In this document: positions 32,792-42,083 of the stretch, piece after piece
Numbering within the stretch: position 1 is the stretch's first letter
Layout of the letters: each line of letters opens with the position of its first letter
Source: Prevotellaceae bacterium UBA4332
Lineage (GTDB): Bacteria > Bacteroidota > Bacteroidia > Bacteroidales > Bacteroidaceae
Direction: 5' to 3'
Assembly (NCBI GenBank): GCA_002394365.1
Contig: DGTQ01000026.1
Span: forward strand, 137,193-201,192
DNA: 64,000 nt
The notes under the pieces: generated by a model
The model's input: the letters and a program-made list of their open reading frames with translations, nothing else
What the model was told of the DNA's origin: nothing
The model's database searches: none
Position numbers and translations under genes: made by a program

Positions 32792-35785
32792 TCAGGGTTC
32801 CTTTTCTATGATAACAACTCCCTCTTGCTTCATGCCATCCATCTTAATGGTACAGGACTGAGGGAGACGCACGTGACGCACGTATTTTGTCTCCTTTATA
32901 GCAGGAAGGCTATCAAGGTAAGCCCTGTCGAGTATCTCGAGTTCGCCATTGATGTATTGGTGCTTGTTGTCATTATTGACAGGATTACCATGACGGTCAT
33001 GATAGATGTCGATAGTAAAATAGCCTACACCGAGAGACGTGAGATTCTGGAAGAAGTGCGTACCCTGAGAGGGGTCAACATAGTAATTGGGAAGTATTTC
33101 CTCGACAATGAGCTTGGCAGCCGAGAGGTTTGACCACTTCACTGGTATGCCGAGCCAGGAGTCGGAGCTGCCCCATCTGCCAGGACCAATGAGAATGTAG
33201 TTATCTCCACTGCGCAGGAATGTCTCGTTGATGGCATCTACATCGTCGGCTATGAGTCCATTGTTGGAAGCACTGTAATTTTCGTCCACCTTGACATAGA
33301 CTATGTCTCGCACTCCGTCTATGATGCCATGGCCAAGGGAATTATGTGAGCGCAGAAGGCAGAGGTGGTCGGAGGTTTCAAGAAGGTCTTCGTTGAGTTC
33401 CTGCTTGGAATCTACGATAGGTCTTATCTGCAGGAGATAGTAGCAACCAGTCTTGTCTGGGTGTATATTGCATGCCATCTCTATCTCCACAGGGCGTCGC
33501 ATCTCCTCCATACCGAGCTGGAGTGAGAGCTGCATGAGTTCTGGCAGGGGGAACACCCTCTGTTCGAGCACGCCATTCATGGATATAATCTTCCTGCCTC
33601 CCTCGTATATGCCTGGACGTATGATTTGGTCGTAAGGGTCGAAAGTGGAGGCTATATACTGCAAAGAGCCATCGTCATTGGCTTCGCTCACCATGAGTTT
33701 CTGAATGTTGTAACCATCGTCCGTACTGAAATTGGGAGAGTTGCCCTTCATAGGCAGAGCATAGAACTGTGTCTGTGTCTGACGAAGGGCTGTTTCGAGT
33801 TCAGACATCTGCATTACCTGTGCAGGATGGTAAGGCGACACACGCAGAGACTGTCCGCCATCAACGATATACTTGCCAAGACCGAGGGCAAGGGAGGCAA
33901 TGCCTTCTTCTGGTTTCTCGTCTCCCACTGGATAGTAGTTGAGAGAGCGCAGAACACCTGATATGTTGGGGTAATAACGTTCGCCAAACTGCTGACCTAC
34001 CACCTCTTGTATTATTACTGCCATCTTCTCTTGGTCTATGACGTTTTGTGTGGCAGTCATGTATGCCTTGGAGTCACGATAATACACTGAGGCATAGACA
34101 CCCTTGACGGCATTTGAAAGGTCGCGGAGCATCTGTTCCCTATTCTCGGAATAAGGAATCATGTAAGTGCTGTATATGCCTGCAAAGGGCTGGTAATGAC
34201 TATCTTCAAGAAGCGAGGAGGAACGTATGGCAAGTGGTTTCTGTGTAGCCTCTATTATGGTGCCAAAGTCCTCGATGAGCGATTCTGGCAATTCTGCCGC
34301 AAGGAAATCCTGCAGAATCTCAGCATCTGAAGCATCGCTGAGAGCCCTCTCCCATAGATGGTTACGATCCATAAACTGGTCGAAAAGGTCGGTACAGAGT
34401 ACCACCGTCTTGGGGATGGAAACTTTCGCACTGGGGAATTGGCGAAAAGCCTCATGATTCTTGACTATGTTATCGAGAAAGGCAAGGCCCCTACCCTTTC
34501 CTCCCAATGAGCCGTCGCCAATACGGGCAAAATGGGAATAGGTATCGAAACGGTCCTTGTTGAACACTGCCACAACACCAAAATTCTTCATGTGACGATA
34601 TGCCACGATGGCATCAAAGATAATCTGGCGATGCTTGTCAACGTCTTGGAGCTTGTGCCATGTTATGTGTTTGAGAAATTCTGATACAGGGAAGATGGCA
34701 CGTGCAGCAAGCCAGCGTGACATGTGGTTGCGACTAACGTGGTAGTGCATGGAGTTTTCAGGTATCTTGAAAATGTTATCCTGCAACTCCTTCAAATTGC
34801 GCACACGACAAACGACCTCGTTAGTGTCAGGATTGCGGAAGAGAAAGTCGCCAAAGCCAAAGTGCTCGGCAATAGTGTTGCGAAGGTCAACGTTGAACTT
34901 CTTTGAGTTCTTGTCGAGGATACGTATGCCCTTAGTGGTTGTGGTAATATTGGGCTCGGAGGTCTGCAAGATGAGTGGCAGGTATTCGTCAGCCTCCCTT
35001 ATGTTATACAGTAGTTTCTGTCCTGCCTCTGGGTCTTCCTTGCCATCTTTGTCAAAACGTCTGTCGGAGATTACTCCAAGCATATTGTCCTTATACTTCT
35101 CATAGAGACTCCATGCTTCTTCATAGTTACGTGCAAGGAGAACCTTAGGACGTCCACGCATGCGCAGCATTTCTGCCTGAGAATTAAGAGCTTCCGTTGC
35201 AAAGTTAAGGCTTTGCGTTAAGATATACTTATAGAGGTGTGGCAGTATTGATGAATAAAAACGTATGGAGTCTTCCACGAGCAAGACACACTTCACTCCA
35301 GCCTCTGAAACATCGTTGGCTATGTTCATGCGATCCTCAATCAGTTTGATGATAGAAAGGATAAGCTCGGTATTGCCCAACCAACAGAAAATGTAATCAA
35401 AGATGCTGAGGTTGAGGTTCTGCATACGGCGGCTTATGCCATGGGAAAAAGGAGTCAGTACGACGCATGGTGTCGTGGGCGACATCTGTTTTACGGCATG
35501 TGCCACGTCAAAGGCATCGTTATCCACGTTGCCAGGCATGCAAATGACAAGGTCATACTGAGTGACGGAGAGCGCTTCGTCGGCTTCTTCGATAGTTGAA
35601 ACCTGAGTGAAAGAAGGGGGATAGCGCAATCCCAGCTTCATGTATTCTGAGAAAATCTTTTCCTCTACTCTGCCATCGTCTTCAAGCATGAAGGCATCAT
35701 ACGGATTGGCTACAATCAGTACGTTGGCGATGCGTCGTTGCATCAGGTTGAGGAAGGATACGTCTTTAAGGTTAAGTTCTGCCAC
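32792..35785 (-). CDS. Two receiver-like domains fused to a PEP-synthase-type ATP-binding domain
   Basis: The protein has 997 residues. Residues 20-155 look like a degenerate response-regulator receiver (DLVICMPGNVD where the phospho-aspartate should be). Residues 165-290 form a second receiver with VEDS near 171, GVISDRRF with Asp 241, and LQTSE. From about 420 (GDGSLGGKGRGLAFL, PLAIRSSSLLEDSHYQPFAGIYSTYM) it is the ATP-grasp domain of PEP synthase/pyruvate phosphate dikinase. The phosphohistidine and TIM-barrel domains are absent. The C-terminus has its own conserved-looking block (LIGPGRWGSSDSWLG). Full PEP synthase activity is thus unlikely; a phosphotransfer or signalling role is possible. 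Confidence 0.8.
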   Translation of the reverse strand: MAELNLKDVSFLNLMQRRIANVLIVANPYDAFMLEDDGRVEEKIFSEYMKLGLRYPPSFTQVSTIEEADEALSVTQYDLVICMPGNVDNDAFDVAHAVKQMSPTTPCVVLTPFSHGISRRMQNLNLSIFDYIFCWLGNTELILSIIKLIEDRMNIANDVSEAGVKCVLLVEDSIRFYSSILPHLYKYILTQSLNFATEALNSQAEMLRMRGRPKVLLARNYEEAWSLYEKYKDNMLGVISDRRFDKDGKEDPEAGQKLLYNIREADEYLPLILQTSEPNITTTTKGIRILDKNSKKFNVDLRNTIAEHFGFGDFLFRNPDTNEVVCRVRNLKELQDNIFKIPENSMHYHVSRNHMSRWLAARAIFPVSEFLKHITWHKLQDVDKHRQIIFDAIVAYRHMKNFGVVAVFNKDRFDTYSHFARIGDGSLGGKGRGLAFLDNIVKNHEAFRQFPSAKVSIPKTVVLCTDLFDQFMDRNHLWERALSDASDAEILQDFLAAELPESLIEDFGTIIEATQKPLAIRSSSLLEDSHYQPFAGIYSTYMIPYSENREQMLRDLSNAVKGVYASVYYRDSKAYMTATQNVIDQEKMAVIIQEVVGQQFGERYYPNISGVLRSLNYYPVGDEKPEEGIASLALGLGKYIVDGGQSLRVSPYHPAQVMQMSELETALRQTQTQFYALPMKGNSPNFSTDDGYNIQKLMVSEANDDGSLQYIASTFDPYDQIIRPGIYEGGRKIISMNGVLEQRVFPLPELMQLSLQLGMEEMRRPVEIEMACNIHPDKTGCYYLLQIRPIVDSKQELNEDLLETSDHLCLLRSHNSLGHGIIDGVRDIVYVKVDENYSASNNGLIADDVDAINETFLRSGDNYILIGPGRWGSSDSWLGIPVKWSNLSAAKLIVEEILPNYYVDPSQGTHFFQNLTSLGVGYFTIDIYHDRHGNPVNNDNKHQYINGELEILDRAYLDSLPAIKETKYVRHVRLPQSCTIKMDGMKQEGVVIIEKEP

Positions 35786-35798
35786 GGTATATATAAAG

Positions 35799-35900
35799 AA
35801 AGTTCATAGTTCACAATTCACAGTTCATAGTTAAAGTTTCTAACGCAAAGATAACATGCGCAGTTTAACTATGATCTATGAACTATGAACTATGAACTAA
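35799..35900. repeat. AACTATGAAC repeats around the -7 box of the receiver/PEP-binding gene
   Basis: TTCATAGTTCACAATTCACAG words (35799-35830) and ATCTATGAACTATGAACTATG words (35868-35898) are inverted relative to each other. They bracket a minus-strand TATCTTTG box at 35846-35853, so the arms can pair around the promoter. Confidence 0.7.
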
Positions 35901-35918
35901 AGTATTATTAGTAAGATA

Positions 35919-37253
35919 TTATACGATGCCCTGTGCCATCATAGCCTTAGCAACCTTCATGAAGCCTGCTACGTTAGCACCCTTCACATAGTTGATATAG
36001 CCATCAGGCTCTGTGCCATACTTCACACAGTTAGCGTGGATATCATCCATGATACGGTGGAGGTAGTTATCTACTTCTTCAGCTGTCCAGCTCAGACGCT
36101 CTGAGTTCTGAGACATCTCAAGACCAGATACTGATACACCACCAGCATTGGCAGCCTTACCAGGAGAGTAGAGAATCTTAGCGTCCTGGAATACCTTGAT
36201 AGCCTCTGGAGTTGTAGGCATGTTAGCACCCTCAGAAACAGCAATCACACCGTTAGCTACGAGTGTCTTAGCTGCCTCTTCGTTGATTTCGTTCTGTGTA
36301 GCAGAAGGAAGTGCGATGTCAGCCTTCTCGCCCCATGGCTTCTTACCCTCTACATACTTAACACCATACTTCTCAGCATACTCCTTGATACGACCACGCT
36401 GTACGTTCTTGAGCTCCATTACGTAGTCGAGCTTCTCACGTGTGATACCATCTGGATCGTAGATGTAACCATCAGAGTCAGAGAGAGTAACAGGCTTAGC
36501 ACCAAGCTGGATGAGCTTCTCAGTTGTGTACTGAGCTACGTTACCAGAACCAGATACAAGAACTGTCTTGCCCTTGATGTCGATGTTACGAGTCTTCAGC
36601 ATGTTGAGCAGGAAGTAAACGTTGCCGTAACCAGTAGCCTCAGGACGAATGAGTGAACCACCGAACTCGCGGCCCTTGCCTGTGAGCATGCCTGTGAACT
36701 GGTGAGTGAGCTTCTTATACATACCGAACATGTAGCCTACCTCACGACCACCTACGCCGATATCACCAGCTGGAACGTCCTCGTCAGCGCCAACGTGACG
36801 ATAGAGCTCAGTCATGAATGCCTGGCAGAAACGCATAACCTCTGCGTCAGACTTGCCACGTGGAGAGAAGTCAGAACCACCCTTTGCTCCACCCATTGGG
36901 AGAGTTGTCAGAGAATTCTTGAAAGTCTGCTCGAAAGCAAGGAACTTCAGAATACCGAGGTTTACAGAACGGTGGAAACGAATACCACCCTTGTAAGGAC
37001 CAATAACGTTATTGTGCTGGATACGATAGCCCATGTTGGTCTGAACGTTACCCTTGTCGTCAACCCAAGAAACACGGAACTCAATGACGCGATCTGGAAT
37101 ACAGAGGCGCTCGATGAGGTTAGCGCGATCAAACTCTGGGTGCTTGTTGTACTCTTCCTCAATAGTTGGAAGTACCTGTGACACTGCCTGGATGTACTCT
37201 GGCTCGTTAGGGAATCTCTGCTTGAGGTTCTCAATCACTTTTTGTGCATTCAT
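35919..37253 (-). CDS. gdhA: NADP-type glutamate dehydrogenase
   Basis: This hexameric enzyme interconverts 2-oxoglutarate plus ammonia and glutamate. The 444 residues include PYKGGIRFH, the active-site lysine region LPMGGAKGGSDFSPRGKSD, the dinucleotide fold VSGSGNVAQYTTEKL and NAGGVSVSGLEMSQN. That length and the N-terminal PEYIQAVSQVLPTIEE point to the E. coli GdhA-like type. A very good promoter lies about 100 nt upstream, which leaves a long AT-rich leader. Confidence 0.97.
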   Translation of the reverse strand: MNAQKVIENLKQRFPNEPEYIQAVSQVLPTIEEEYNKHPEFDRANLIERLCIPDRVIEFRVSWVDDKGNVQTNMGYRIQHNNVIGPYKGGIRFHRSVNLGILKFLAFEQTFKNSLTTLPMGGAKGGSDFSPRGKSDAEVMRFCQAFMTELYRHVGADEDVPAGDIGVGGREVGYMFGMYKKLTHQFTGMLTGKGREFGGSLIRPEATGYGNVYFLLNMLKTRNIDIKGKTVLVSGSGNVAQYTTEKLIQLGAKPVTLSDSDGYIYDPDGITREKLDYVMELKNVQRGRIKEYAEKYGVKYVEGKKPWGEKADIALPSATQNEINEEAAKTLVANGVIAVSEGANMPTTPEAIKVFQDAKILYSPGKAANAGGVSVSGLEMSQNSERLSWTAEEVDNYLHRIMDDIHANCVKYGTEPDGYINYVKGANVAGFMKVAKAMMAQGIV

Positions 37254-37354
37254 CTTCTTTTCTTTCTGTTTTTGAATTGTTATACTTTGTTGTCAGATAT
37301 ATTTTCGACAACGTTTATTATCCTTTTACCTTATAATTTTCATTTTAACGAGTG

Positions 37355-37385
37355 CAAAGGTATAAAAAATAAATAATCCCACAAA
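37355..37385 (-). promoter_or_regulatory. gdhA promoter
   Basis: Minus strand: TTTG (37385-37382), 19 nt, TACCTTTG (37362-37355). It matches the Bacteroidota consensus at both boxes and the spacing. Confidence 0.8.
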
Positions 37386-37440
37386 GAAAAAAGGAGAAAA
37401 ATTTGTATTTTTGTTATTATTTTTGCTTTTTCTTTTACAT

Positions 37441-37480
37441 TTTGACACTTTTAGAGCCAAAAAGACGCTTTTGTGTCAAA
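37441..37480 (-). terminator. Hairpin at the end of the murB operon
   Basis: TTTGACAC (37441-37448) and GTGTCAAA (37473-37480) form a perfect 8-bp stem that overlaps the stop codon of the metallohydrolase gene. A T-rich tract follows on the minus strand after a gap. Confidence 0.45.
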
Positions 37481-38381
37481 TATTGATTACTTGCCCATCA
37501 TAACCAAACTCAAAACCTTTTGGGAGTTGTTTATTAGCCCAATCATGGGTGCCAATGTCATGTGTCAGATGGGTGAAGTATGTTCTGGTTGTTCCTATTG
37601 CTCGTGCGAAGTCTATGGCTTCATTGACTATCTGGTGACTATGGTGCTCTATATGAAAACGAAGGGCATTAACCACAAGTGTGTCAACACCTTTAAGCAT
37701 CTCCATACATTCTTTCTCCATGTACTTCATGTCTGTTATGTATGCCAACTTACCAATACGGAATCCCAGTATAGGCAACTTGCCGTGCATAACTCTAATA
37801 GGAAGAATTTCGAGTTCATCAAGTGCAGGAGGAATAAGACGTTGCACTCGCCTGTTACGCATAATGCCATTTAAGGTGGAACCACCTTCAAACACATCTA
37901 CAGTGCTTTCGTAAGGACGTCGAACTGTGAAAGGTCTGCCAGAACTTATCTGGTGCAATTTCAAATGTGGTACACCTGGGTAAAGTTGTTCCTTGAAACA
38001 ATATGGCATAGTTTGGTGCAAACCATCTATAACATCCTTCTGGGCATAAATGTCAACATCGCCAAACCATGCAAAGGGACGCAAATCATCTGTACCACCT
38101 ACATGGTCATAGTGGATATGGGTATATAGGACGGCATCAATTTTGTCAAAGAAAGGAGACGACGACACATTATTTATATTATAGGGGGAGCGATACCTTA
38201 TTATCTGTTGACGAAAATCAGGACCACAATCTATGAGTACTCTCAGTCCGCCCTCGGTTTCCAACATAGCCGAAGCACGCAGACGTTTGTCCTTGGCATA
38301 CGTACTACGACATACCTCACAACTACAACCTATTGCTGGTACGCCGATAGATGTTCCTGTGCCAAGAAGCGTGAGTTTCAT
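37476..38381 (-). CDS. Metallo-beta-lactamase-fold hydrolase (PhnP-like)
   Basis: The 301 residues start MKLTLLGTGTSIGVPAIGCSCEVC, the N-terminus of PhnP-type phosphodiesterases, whose cysteines may bind a structural zinc. The metal motif is YTHIHYDHVGGTDD. YITDMKYM and FTHLTHDIGTH carry the later ligands. The family hydrolyses cyclic phosphodiesters; the substrate here is unknown. It overlaps murB by 4 nt. Confidence 0.9.
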   Translation of the reverse strand: MKLTLLGTGTSIGVPAIGCSCEVCRSTYAKDKRLRASAMLETEGGLRVLIDCGPDFRQQIIRYRSPYNINNVSSSPFFDKIDAVLYTHIHYDHVGGTDDLRPFAWFGDVDIYAQKDVIDGLHQTMPYCFKEQLYPGVPHLKLHQISSGRPFTVRRPYESTVDVFEGGSTLNGIMRNRRVQRLIPPALDELEILPIRVMHGKLPILGFRIGKLAYITDMKYMEKECMEMLKGVDTLVVNALRFHIEHHSHQIVNEAIDFARAIGTTRTYFTHLTHDIGTHDWANKQLPKGFEFGYDGQVINI

Positions 38382-39388
38382 ATAATATTTACCTCGGGAT
38401 TTATCATGATGCCAAACTTATTGAAAACGTCAACACGTATGGCATTGCATAATTCTACTATTTCTTTGCCAGTAGCTCCACCTCTGTTGACAAGTACAAG
38501 AGCCTGCTTGCTATGCACACCAGCCCTGCCAAGAGACTTGCCCTTCCATCCGCATTGCTCAATCATCCAGCCTGCAGGTATCTTCACTTTTGTCTCGTCT
38601 GTTGTAAGATAGTGTGGCATATCTGGATAATCCTTCTGTAAAGCTTCAAACTTTTCTCTCGCAACTACTGGGTTGACGAAGAAAGAGCCAGCATTGCCGA
38701 GCACCTTGGGGTCTGGCAGTTTGGAGTTGCGTATGTCAATGATGGTGTCTCTCACCTGTGAAGCTGTCACTTTTTCTTCTTTTATTCCCCTCCGCTCCAG
38801 CTCAGCACGAATATTGCCATAGCCTAAGCGTGGGAAAAATACTCTGGTAAGCTCATACTCTACGGCACAGATGAGATATTTGTTCTTCCAGTCATGTTTG
38901 AAGCGACTGTCACGATAACCATATTGACACTTTACGTATGGCAATACAGAAATATTACCAGTAGCTATCTCTACTGCGTAAGTGTTTTTGATAAACATCT
39001 GCGCATCCACACCATAGGCACCTATATTCTGCACAGCACTTGCACCTACTTCACCAGGTATCAAAGACAGATTTTCTAAACCATATAGTTTTCTCTCTAA
39101 GCTCTTGACAACCACGTCGTCCCACTCCTCGCCGCTGCCACAAAGCATTTTCGTATCATCAAATTTTATTCCCTTGATGGCCGAATGTACAACTATGCCG
39201 TCGTAATCCTTTGTGAACAGGAGATTACATCCTCCTCCTATTACAATATAAGGTTGCTGGGCATCACGCAGTATTGATGCTACCTGCTGAGCTTCTTCTA
39301 TGGTACCATACTCCAAAAAACGTCTGCATTTCACGTCAATGCCAAACGTATTATGCTGTAGCAAACTATAATCTGCAATATCTCTCAT
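38378..39388 (-). CDS. murB: UDP-N-acetylenolpyruvoylglucosamine reductase
   Basis: This FAD enzyme makes UDP-N-acetylmuramate for peptidoglycan. FAD-binding YIVIGGGCNLLFTKDYDG, LSLIPGEVGASAVQNIGAYG, the catalytic GNAGSFFVNP and AGWMIEQCGWKGKSLGRAGVHSKQALVLVN are all present. The 336 residues fit the E. coli-type (type I) enzyme. The ATG overlaps the upstream lipoprotein stop by one base (TAATG). Confidence 0.97.
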   Translation of the reverse strand: MRDIADYSLLQHNTFGIDVKCRRFLEYGTIEEAQQVASILRDAQQPYIVIGGGCNLLFTKDYDGIVVHSAIKGIKFDDTKMLCGSGEEWDDVVVKSLERKLYGLENLSLIPGEVGASAVQNIGAYGVDAQMFIKNTYAVEIATGNISVLPYVKCQYGYRDSRFKHDWKNKYLICAVEYELTRVFFPRLGYGNIRAELERRGIKEEKVTASQVRDTIIDIRNSKLPDPKVLGNAGSFFVNPVVAREKFEALQKDYPDMPHYLTTDETKVKIPAGWMIEQCGWKGKSLGRAGVHSKQALVLVNRGGATGKEIVELCNAIRVDVFNKFGIMINPEVNII

Positions 39389-40245
39389 TACGTAGTTATT
39401 TTCTTAAGTTTCCATCTGCCACCATTCTTTACAAACGTAAGGTCTGTTTGTAAACCATTGGCTATACCCCTTATGAGGAAAAACCTTACGTTGGTCTCCT
39501 TTTTGCTTGACTTATGAGTGGGAGACGAATACACTATATTATATATGGTTTCAGAAGGCAACCAAGGTGCAAACATAGGCCATTGTTCTGGCAGAATTTC
39601 TCCAGTCATGGTCGAGAAATCATCCTCTGGGTCTGGACCAGTGAAGGTAACAGTTTCCGAGAGAGACTCCTGTTGGAACTTTGTATCCGAAACAAACTTC
39701 TGGTAGAAACTCAGGAATTCGGAATCACCATGCTGTTTAAGCGTTATCATGCGAATGTCGCTAAGGTTCCACAAGCCGTTGTTTCTTATGAAATGCCATT
39801 GTTTTACTGTGCCTCTGGTCATGGCAATATGCTCTACCGTAACCTCGTTGACTGCTGTATCTTTCATAATGCTAAGGCTACGCTTGTTGTTGAAAATAAG
39901 CGTGTAGTAACCTTGTTTCATGAAAAAATGCTCCGTCTTCCACTTGTTCTTCTCTATTACCGATGCTTTGCCAAATTTCTCCATCTTGAGTGGAAACAAT
40001 GTACGAGAAAGCTGTACTTTCTTGCTGGCAGCAAAATTGAAGAAGAAATCATCAAAAAGTTCATCTGCTGTCCTTGGCATAGCTGTTTCCGCCACCATAC
40101 GTGAAATAGAATCAACCGTATCTGTTGGCAGAGTGTCAGTAGATAATGTGTCAGAACTGCTACTGCCATTCTTCTCGGTACAGCCAGTAGCAACAAATAA
40201 AGTTGTAAAAACTAATGCTAAAAGTGTAAAAAAACTTACTCTCAT
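39388..40245 (-). CDS. DUF4348-type lipoprotein
   Basis: A lipoprotein of about 285 residues with the signal MRVSFFTLLALVFTTLFVATGC, a Ser/Thr/Asp linker (SSSSDTLSTDTLPTDTV), and a globular domain (ADELFDDFFFNFAASKKVQLSRTLFPL... and GRWKLKKITT at the end). I take it to be the Bacteroidales DUF4348 family; the function is unknown. I start at the ATG at 40245. An upstream frame (to 40299) would begin before the promoter. It is first in the operon with murB. Confidence 0.8.
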   Translation of the reverse strand: MRVSFFTLLALVFTTLFVATGCTEKNGSSSSDTLSTDTLPTDTVDSISRMVAETAMPRTADELFDDFFFNFAASKKVQLSRTLFPLKMEKFGKASVIEKNKWKTEHFFMKQGYYTLIFNNKRSLSIMKDTAVNEVTVEHIAMTRGTVKQWHFIRNNGLWNLSDIRMITLKQHGDSEFLSFYQKFVSDTKFQQESLSETVTFTGPDPEDDFSTMTGEILPEQWPMFAPWLPSETIYNIVYSSPTHKSSKKETNVRFFLIRGIANGLQTDLTFVKNGGRWKLKKITT

Positions 40246-40268
40246 TGACTTCTTTTGCGTAACTCTCG

Positions 40269-40300
40269 CAAAATTAACTATTAAATTTGAATTAGCCAAA
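40269..40300 (-). promoter_or_regulatory. Promoter of the lipoprotein-murB operon
   Basis: Minus strand: TTTG (40300-40297), 20 nt, TAATTTTG (40276-40269), 23 nt before the chosen ATG. Confidence 0.75.
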
Positions 40301-40374
40301 TAAATTCATCTTAAAAATAACACTCGTTATATAACTTTTCATTAAAACTTATCCGAAGTTATGAAAAAAAATAT

Positions 40375-40382
40375 TACTTTTG
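40375..40382 (+). promoter_or_regulatory. -7 box directly before exbB
   Basis: TACTTTTG lies only 4 nt before the exbB ATG. If used, the mRNA would be leaderless or nearly so. Confidence 0.5.
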
Positions 40383-40386
40383 CAAT

Positions 40387-41169
40387 ATGAAAACTTTGAA
40401 TGGACGTTTACGAAGCTTACTCACTATCATCTTCTTGATGGTGGGATTTGTTGTTTTTGCACAACAATCAGATAGTATAATGCTTGATAATGCTGCACTC
40501 GAAATGGAAGATACTATAGCTATTGATGCTGCCATAGAGGGGGGAGCTTATACCCAACTCAAGACAAAATTTGTTGAGGGTGGTGCTGGTTTCATGTCTC
40601 TCGTAGCCTTGTGTCTTATTGTGGGGCTTGCAGTGTGTATCGAACGAATTATCTACCTTTCTTTCTCTGAAATCAACGCAAAGAAATTTATGGTTGACGT
40701 AGAAAAGAAACTTACCGAGGAGGGAGTGGAGAAAGCCAAAGAACTTTGTCGTAATACGCGTGGTCCTGTTGCCTCTATTTGTTATCAGGGTTTGATGCAC
40801 ATGGATGATGAAGAAGATGTTATCGAGCGTTCTGTCTCTTCCTATGCTTCTGTCCAGATAGGCAATATGGAGAAAGGATGTTCGTGGATTACGTTGTGTA
40901 TCGCAATGGCTCCTTCCCTGGGCTTCCTTGGCACAGTAATAGGCATGGTGATGGCTTTTGACAATATTGAAACAGCTGGTGACATAAGTCCTACTATTGT
41001 AGCTTCTGGTATGAAAGTAGCGCTTATAACCACGATTTTCGGCATCATTACTGCACTTATACTTCAACTATTCTACAACTATATACTTTCTAAGATTGAC
41101 CACCTTACTGCTCAGATGGAGGAAAGTGCCATTACGTTAATGGACATCCATTCTAAGCTTAGAGCTTAA
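40387..41169 (+). CDS. exbB: ExbB/TolQ-type proton channel
   Basis: This inner-membrane protein of 260 residues energises TonB-dependent outer-membrane transport. An N-terminal hydrophobic segment (LLTIIFLMVGFVVFA) is followed by a short periplasmic part and then the MotA/TolQ/ExbB domain: LVALCLIVGLAVCIERIIYL, the cytoplasmic helices, and APSLGFLGTVIGMVMAFDNI with TIFGIITALILQLFYNYIL. It heads a long co-directional run with exbD genes and thyA-folA. Confidence 0.92.
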   Translation: MKTLNGRLRSLLTIIFLMVGFVVFAQQSDSIMLDNAALEMEDTIAIDAAIEGGAYTQLKTKFVEGGAGFMSLVALCLIVGLAVCIERIIYLSFSEINAKKFMVDVEKKLTEEGVEKAKELCRNTRGPVASICYQGLMHMDDEEDVIERSVSSYASVQIGNMEKGCSWITLCIAMAPSLGFLGTVIGMVMAFDNIETAGDISPTIVASGMKVALITTIFGIITALILQLFYNYILSKIDHLTAQMEESAITLMDIHSKLRA

Positions 41170-41258
41170 TTGCGAGTTCTTCGAGCAGAGCTCGGAATTT
41201 CAAGTTACCAGTAATAAGATAAAAGACAAAAGTTTTGGAGGAATTTGTTGCTGTCATA

Positions 41259-41561
41259 ATGATTTGTTCATCCTTGTTCATAATCACATGTGCAATAGTC
41301 TTGTGCGTGTGGTCTGTGTTGCGCTCGCTCAAGATGAACAAACGCAAACGCACAGAAAATGGTGTTCCCGTTGGACTTATCGGTTGGATAACCTTTGTGG
41401 CTCTTTTGCTCGTCTGCATACCCACTATTTTCCTCCTTTCTCTTACGGATGCCATACTCATCACAGCCGCAGTTTTCATGACCTTGGCTGTAGCATGTCT
41501 GCTCTTTAGTGTTTTGCATAGTGGTAATCTGCGTCAAATATCACAGAGAAGAAAGAAATAA
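41259..41561 (+). CDS. Small membrane protein between exbB and exbD
   Basis: About 100 residues with three predicted membrane segments (ICSSLFIITCAIVLCVWSV, VGLIGWITFVALLLVCIPTIFLL, LITAAVFMTLAVACLLFSVL) and basic connecting loops. The family is not recognised. Its place between exbB and exbD on the same strand suggests an accessory part of the TonB energising complex. An in-frame TTG at 41235 is an alternative start. Confidence 0.7.
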   Translation: MICSSLFIITCAIVLCVWSVLRSLKMNKRKRTENGVPVGLIGWITFVALLLVCIPTIFLLSLTDAILITAAVFMTLAVACLLFSVLHSGNLRQISQRRKK

Positions 41562-41570
41562 TACGTCAAA

Positions 41571-42083
41571 ATGGCGTACATACGAAGAAAAAGACATAGT
41601 ATTCCAGGGCTGAACACCACCTCTACGGCTGACATCTCGTTCATGCTCCTTATCTTCTTCCTTGTAACAACATCGATGGATGTGAATAAGGGGCTCATAA
41701 GACGTATGCCACCCGTAGAAAACGAGAAAGTGGAGCAGCTTCAAGATATAGACCAGGCAAATGTGCTCACTATTCATCTTCTTGCAGATGGCAAGGTGAT
41801 GGTTAATGATGTGGAAAGCATGACCGATGTAGCACTCAGAAAGAATGTTAGACATTTCATAATAGAGAGAGGCAAGCAGCACGTTATAGAACTACAAATA
41901 GATAATGAGGCAAAATACGACCGCTATTTCCATATACAAAACCAGATAGTCCTTGCCTACAACGAGATACGTGATGCGGCAGCAAAGAAGAAGTTTGGCG
42001 TTTCGTATTCAGCCTGCTCGGAAGAAGAGAGGGAGACTATTCAGAAATTCTATCCGCAAAGGATGACGGAGAAATATGATTAA
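41571..42083 (+). CDS. exbD: ExbD/TolR-family protein 1
   Basis: A 170-residue single-span protein. A basic N-terminus (RRKRHSIPGLNTTSTADISFMLLIFFLV) carries the proton-relay aspartate at the start of the membrane helix, followed by a periplasmic domain. The C-terminal part is longer than in E. coli ExbD and ends in a charged tail. It overlaps the second exbD by 8 nt. Confidence 0.9.
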   Translation: MAYIRRKRHSIPGLNTTSTADISFMLLIFFLVTTSMDVNKGLIRRMPPVENEKVEQLQDIDQANVLTIHLLADGKVMVNDVESMTDVALRKNVRHFIIERGKQHVIELQIDNEAKYDRYFHIQNQIVLAYNEIRDAAAKKKFGVSYSACSEEERETIQKFYPQRMTEKYD

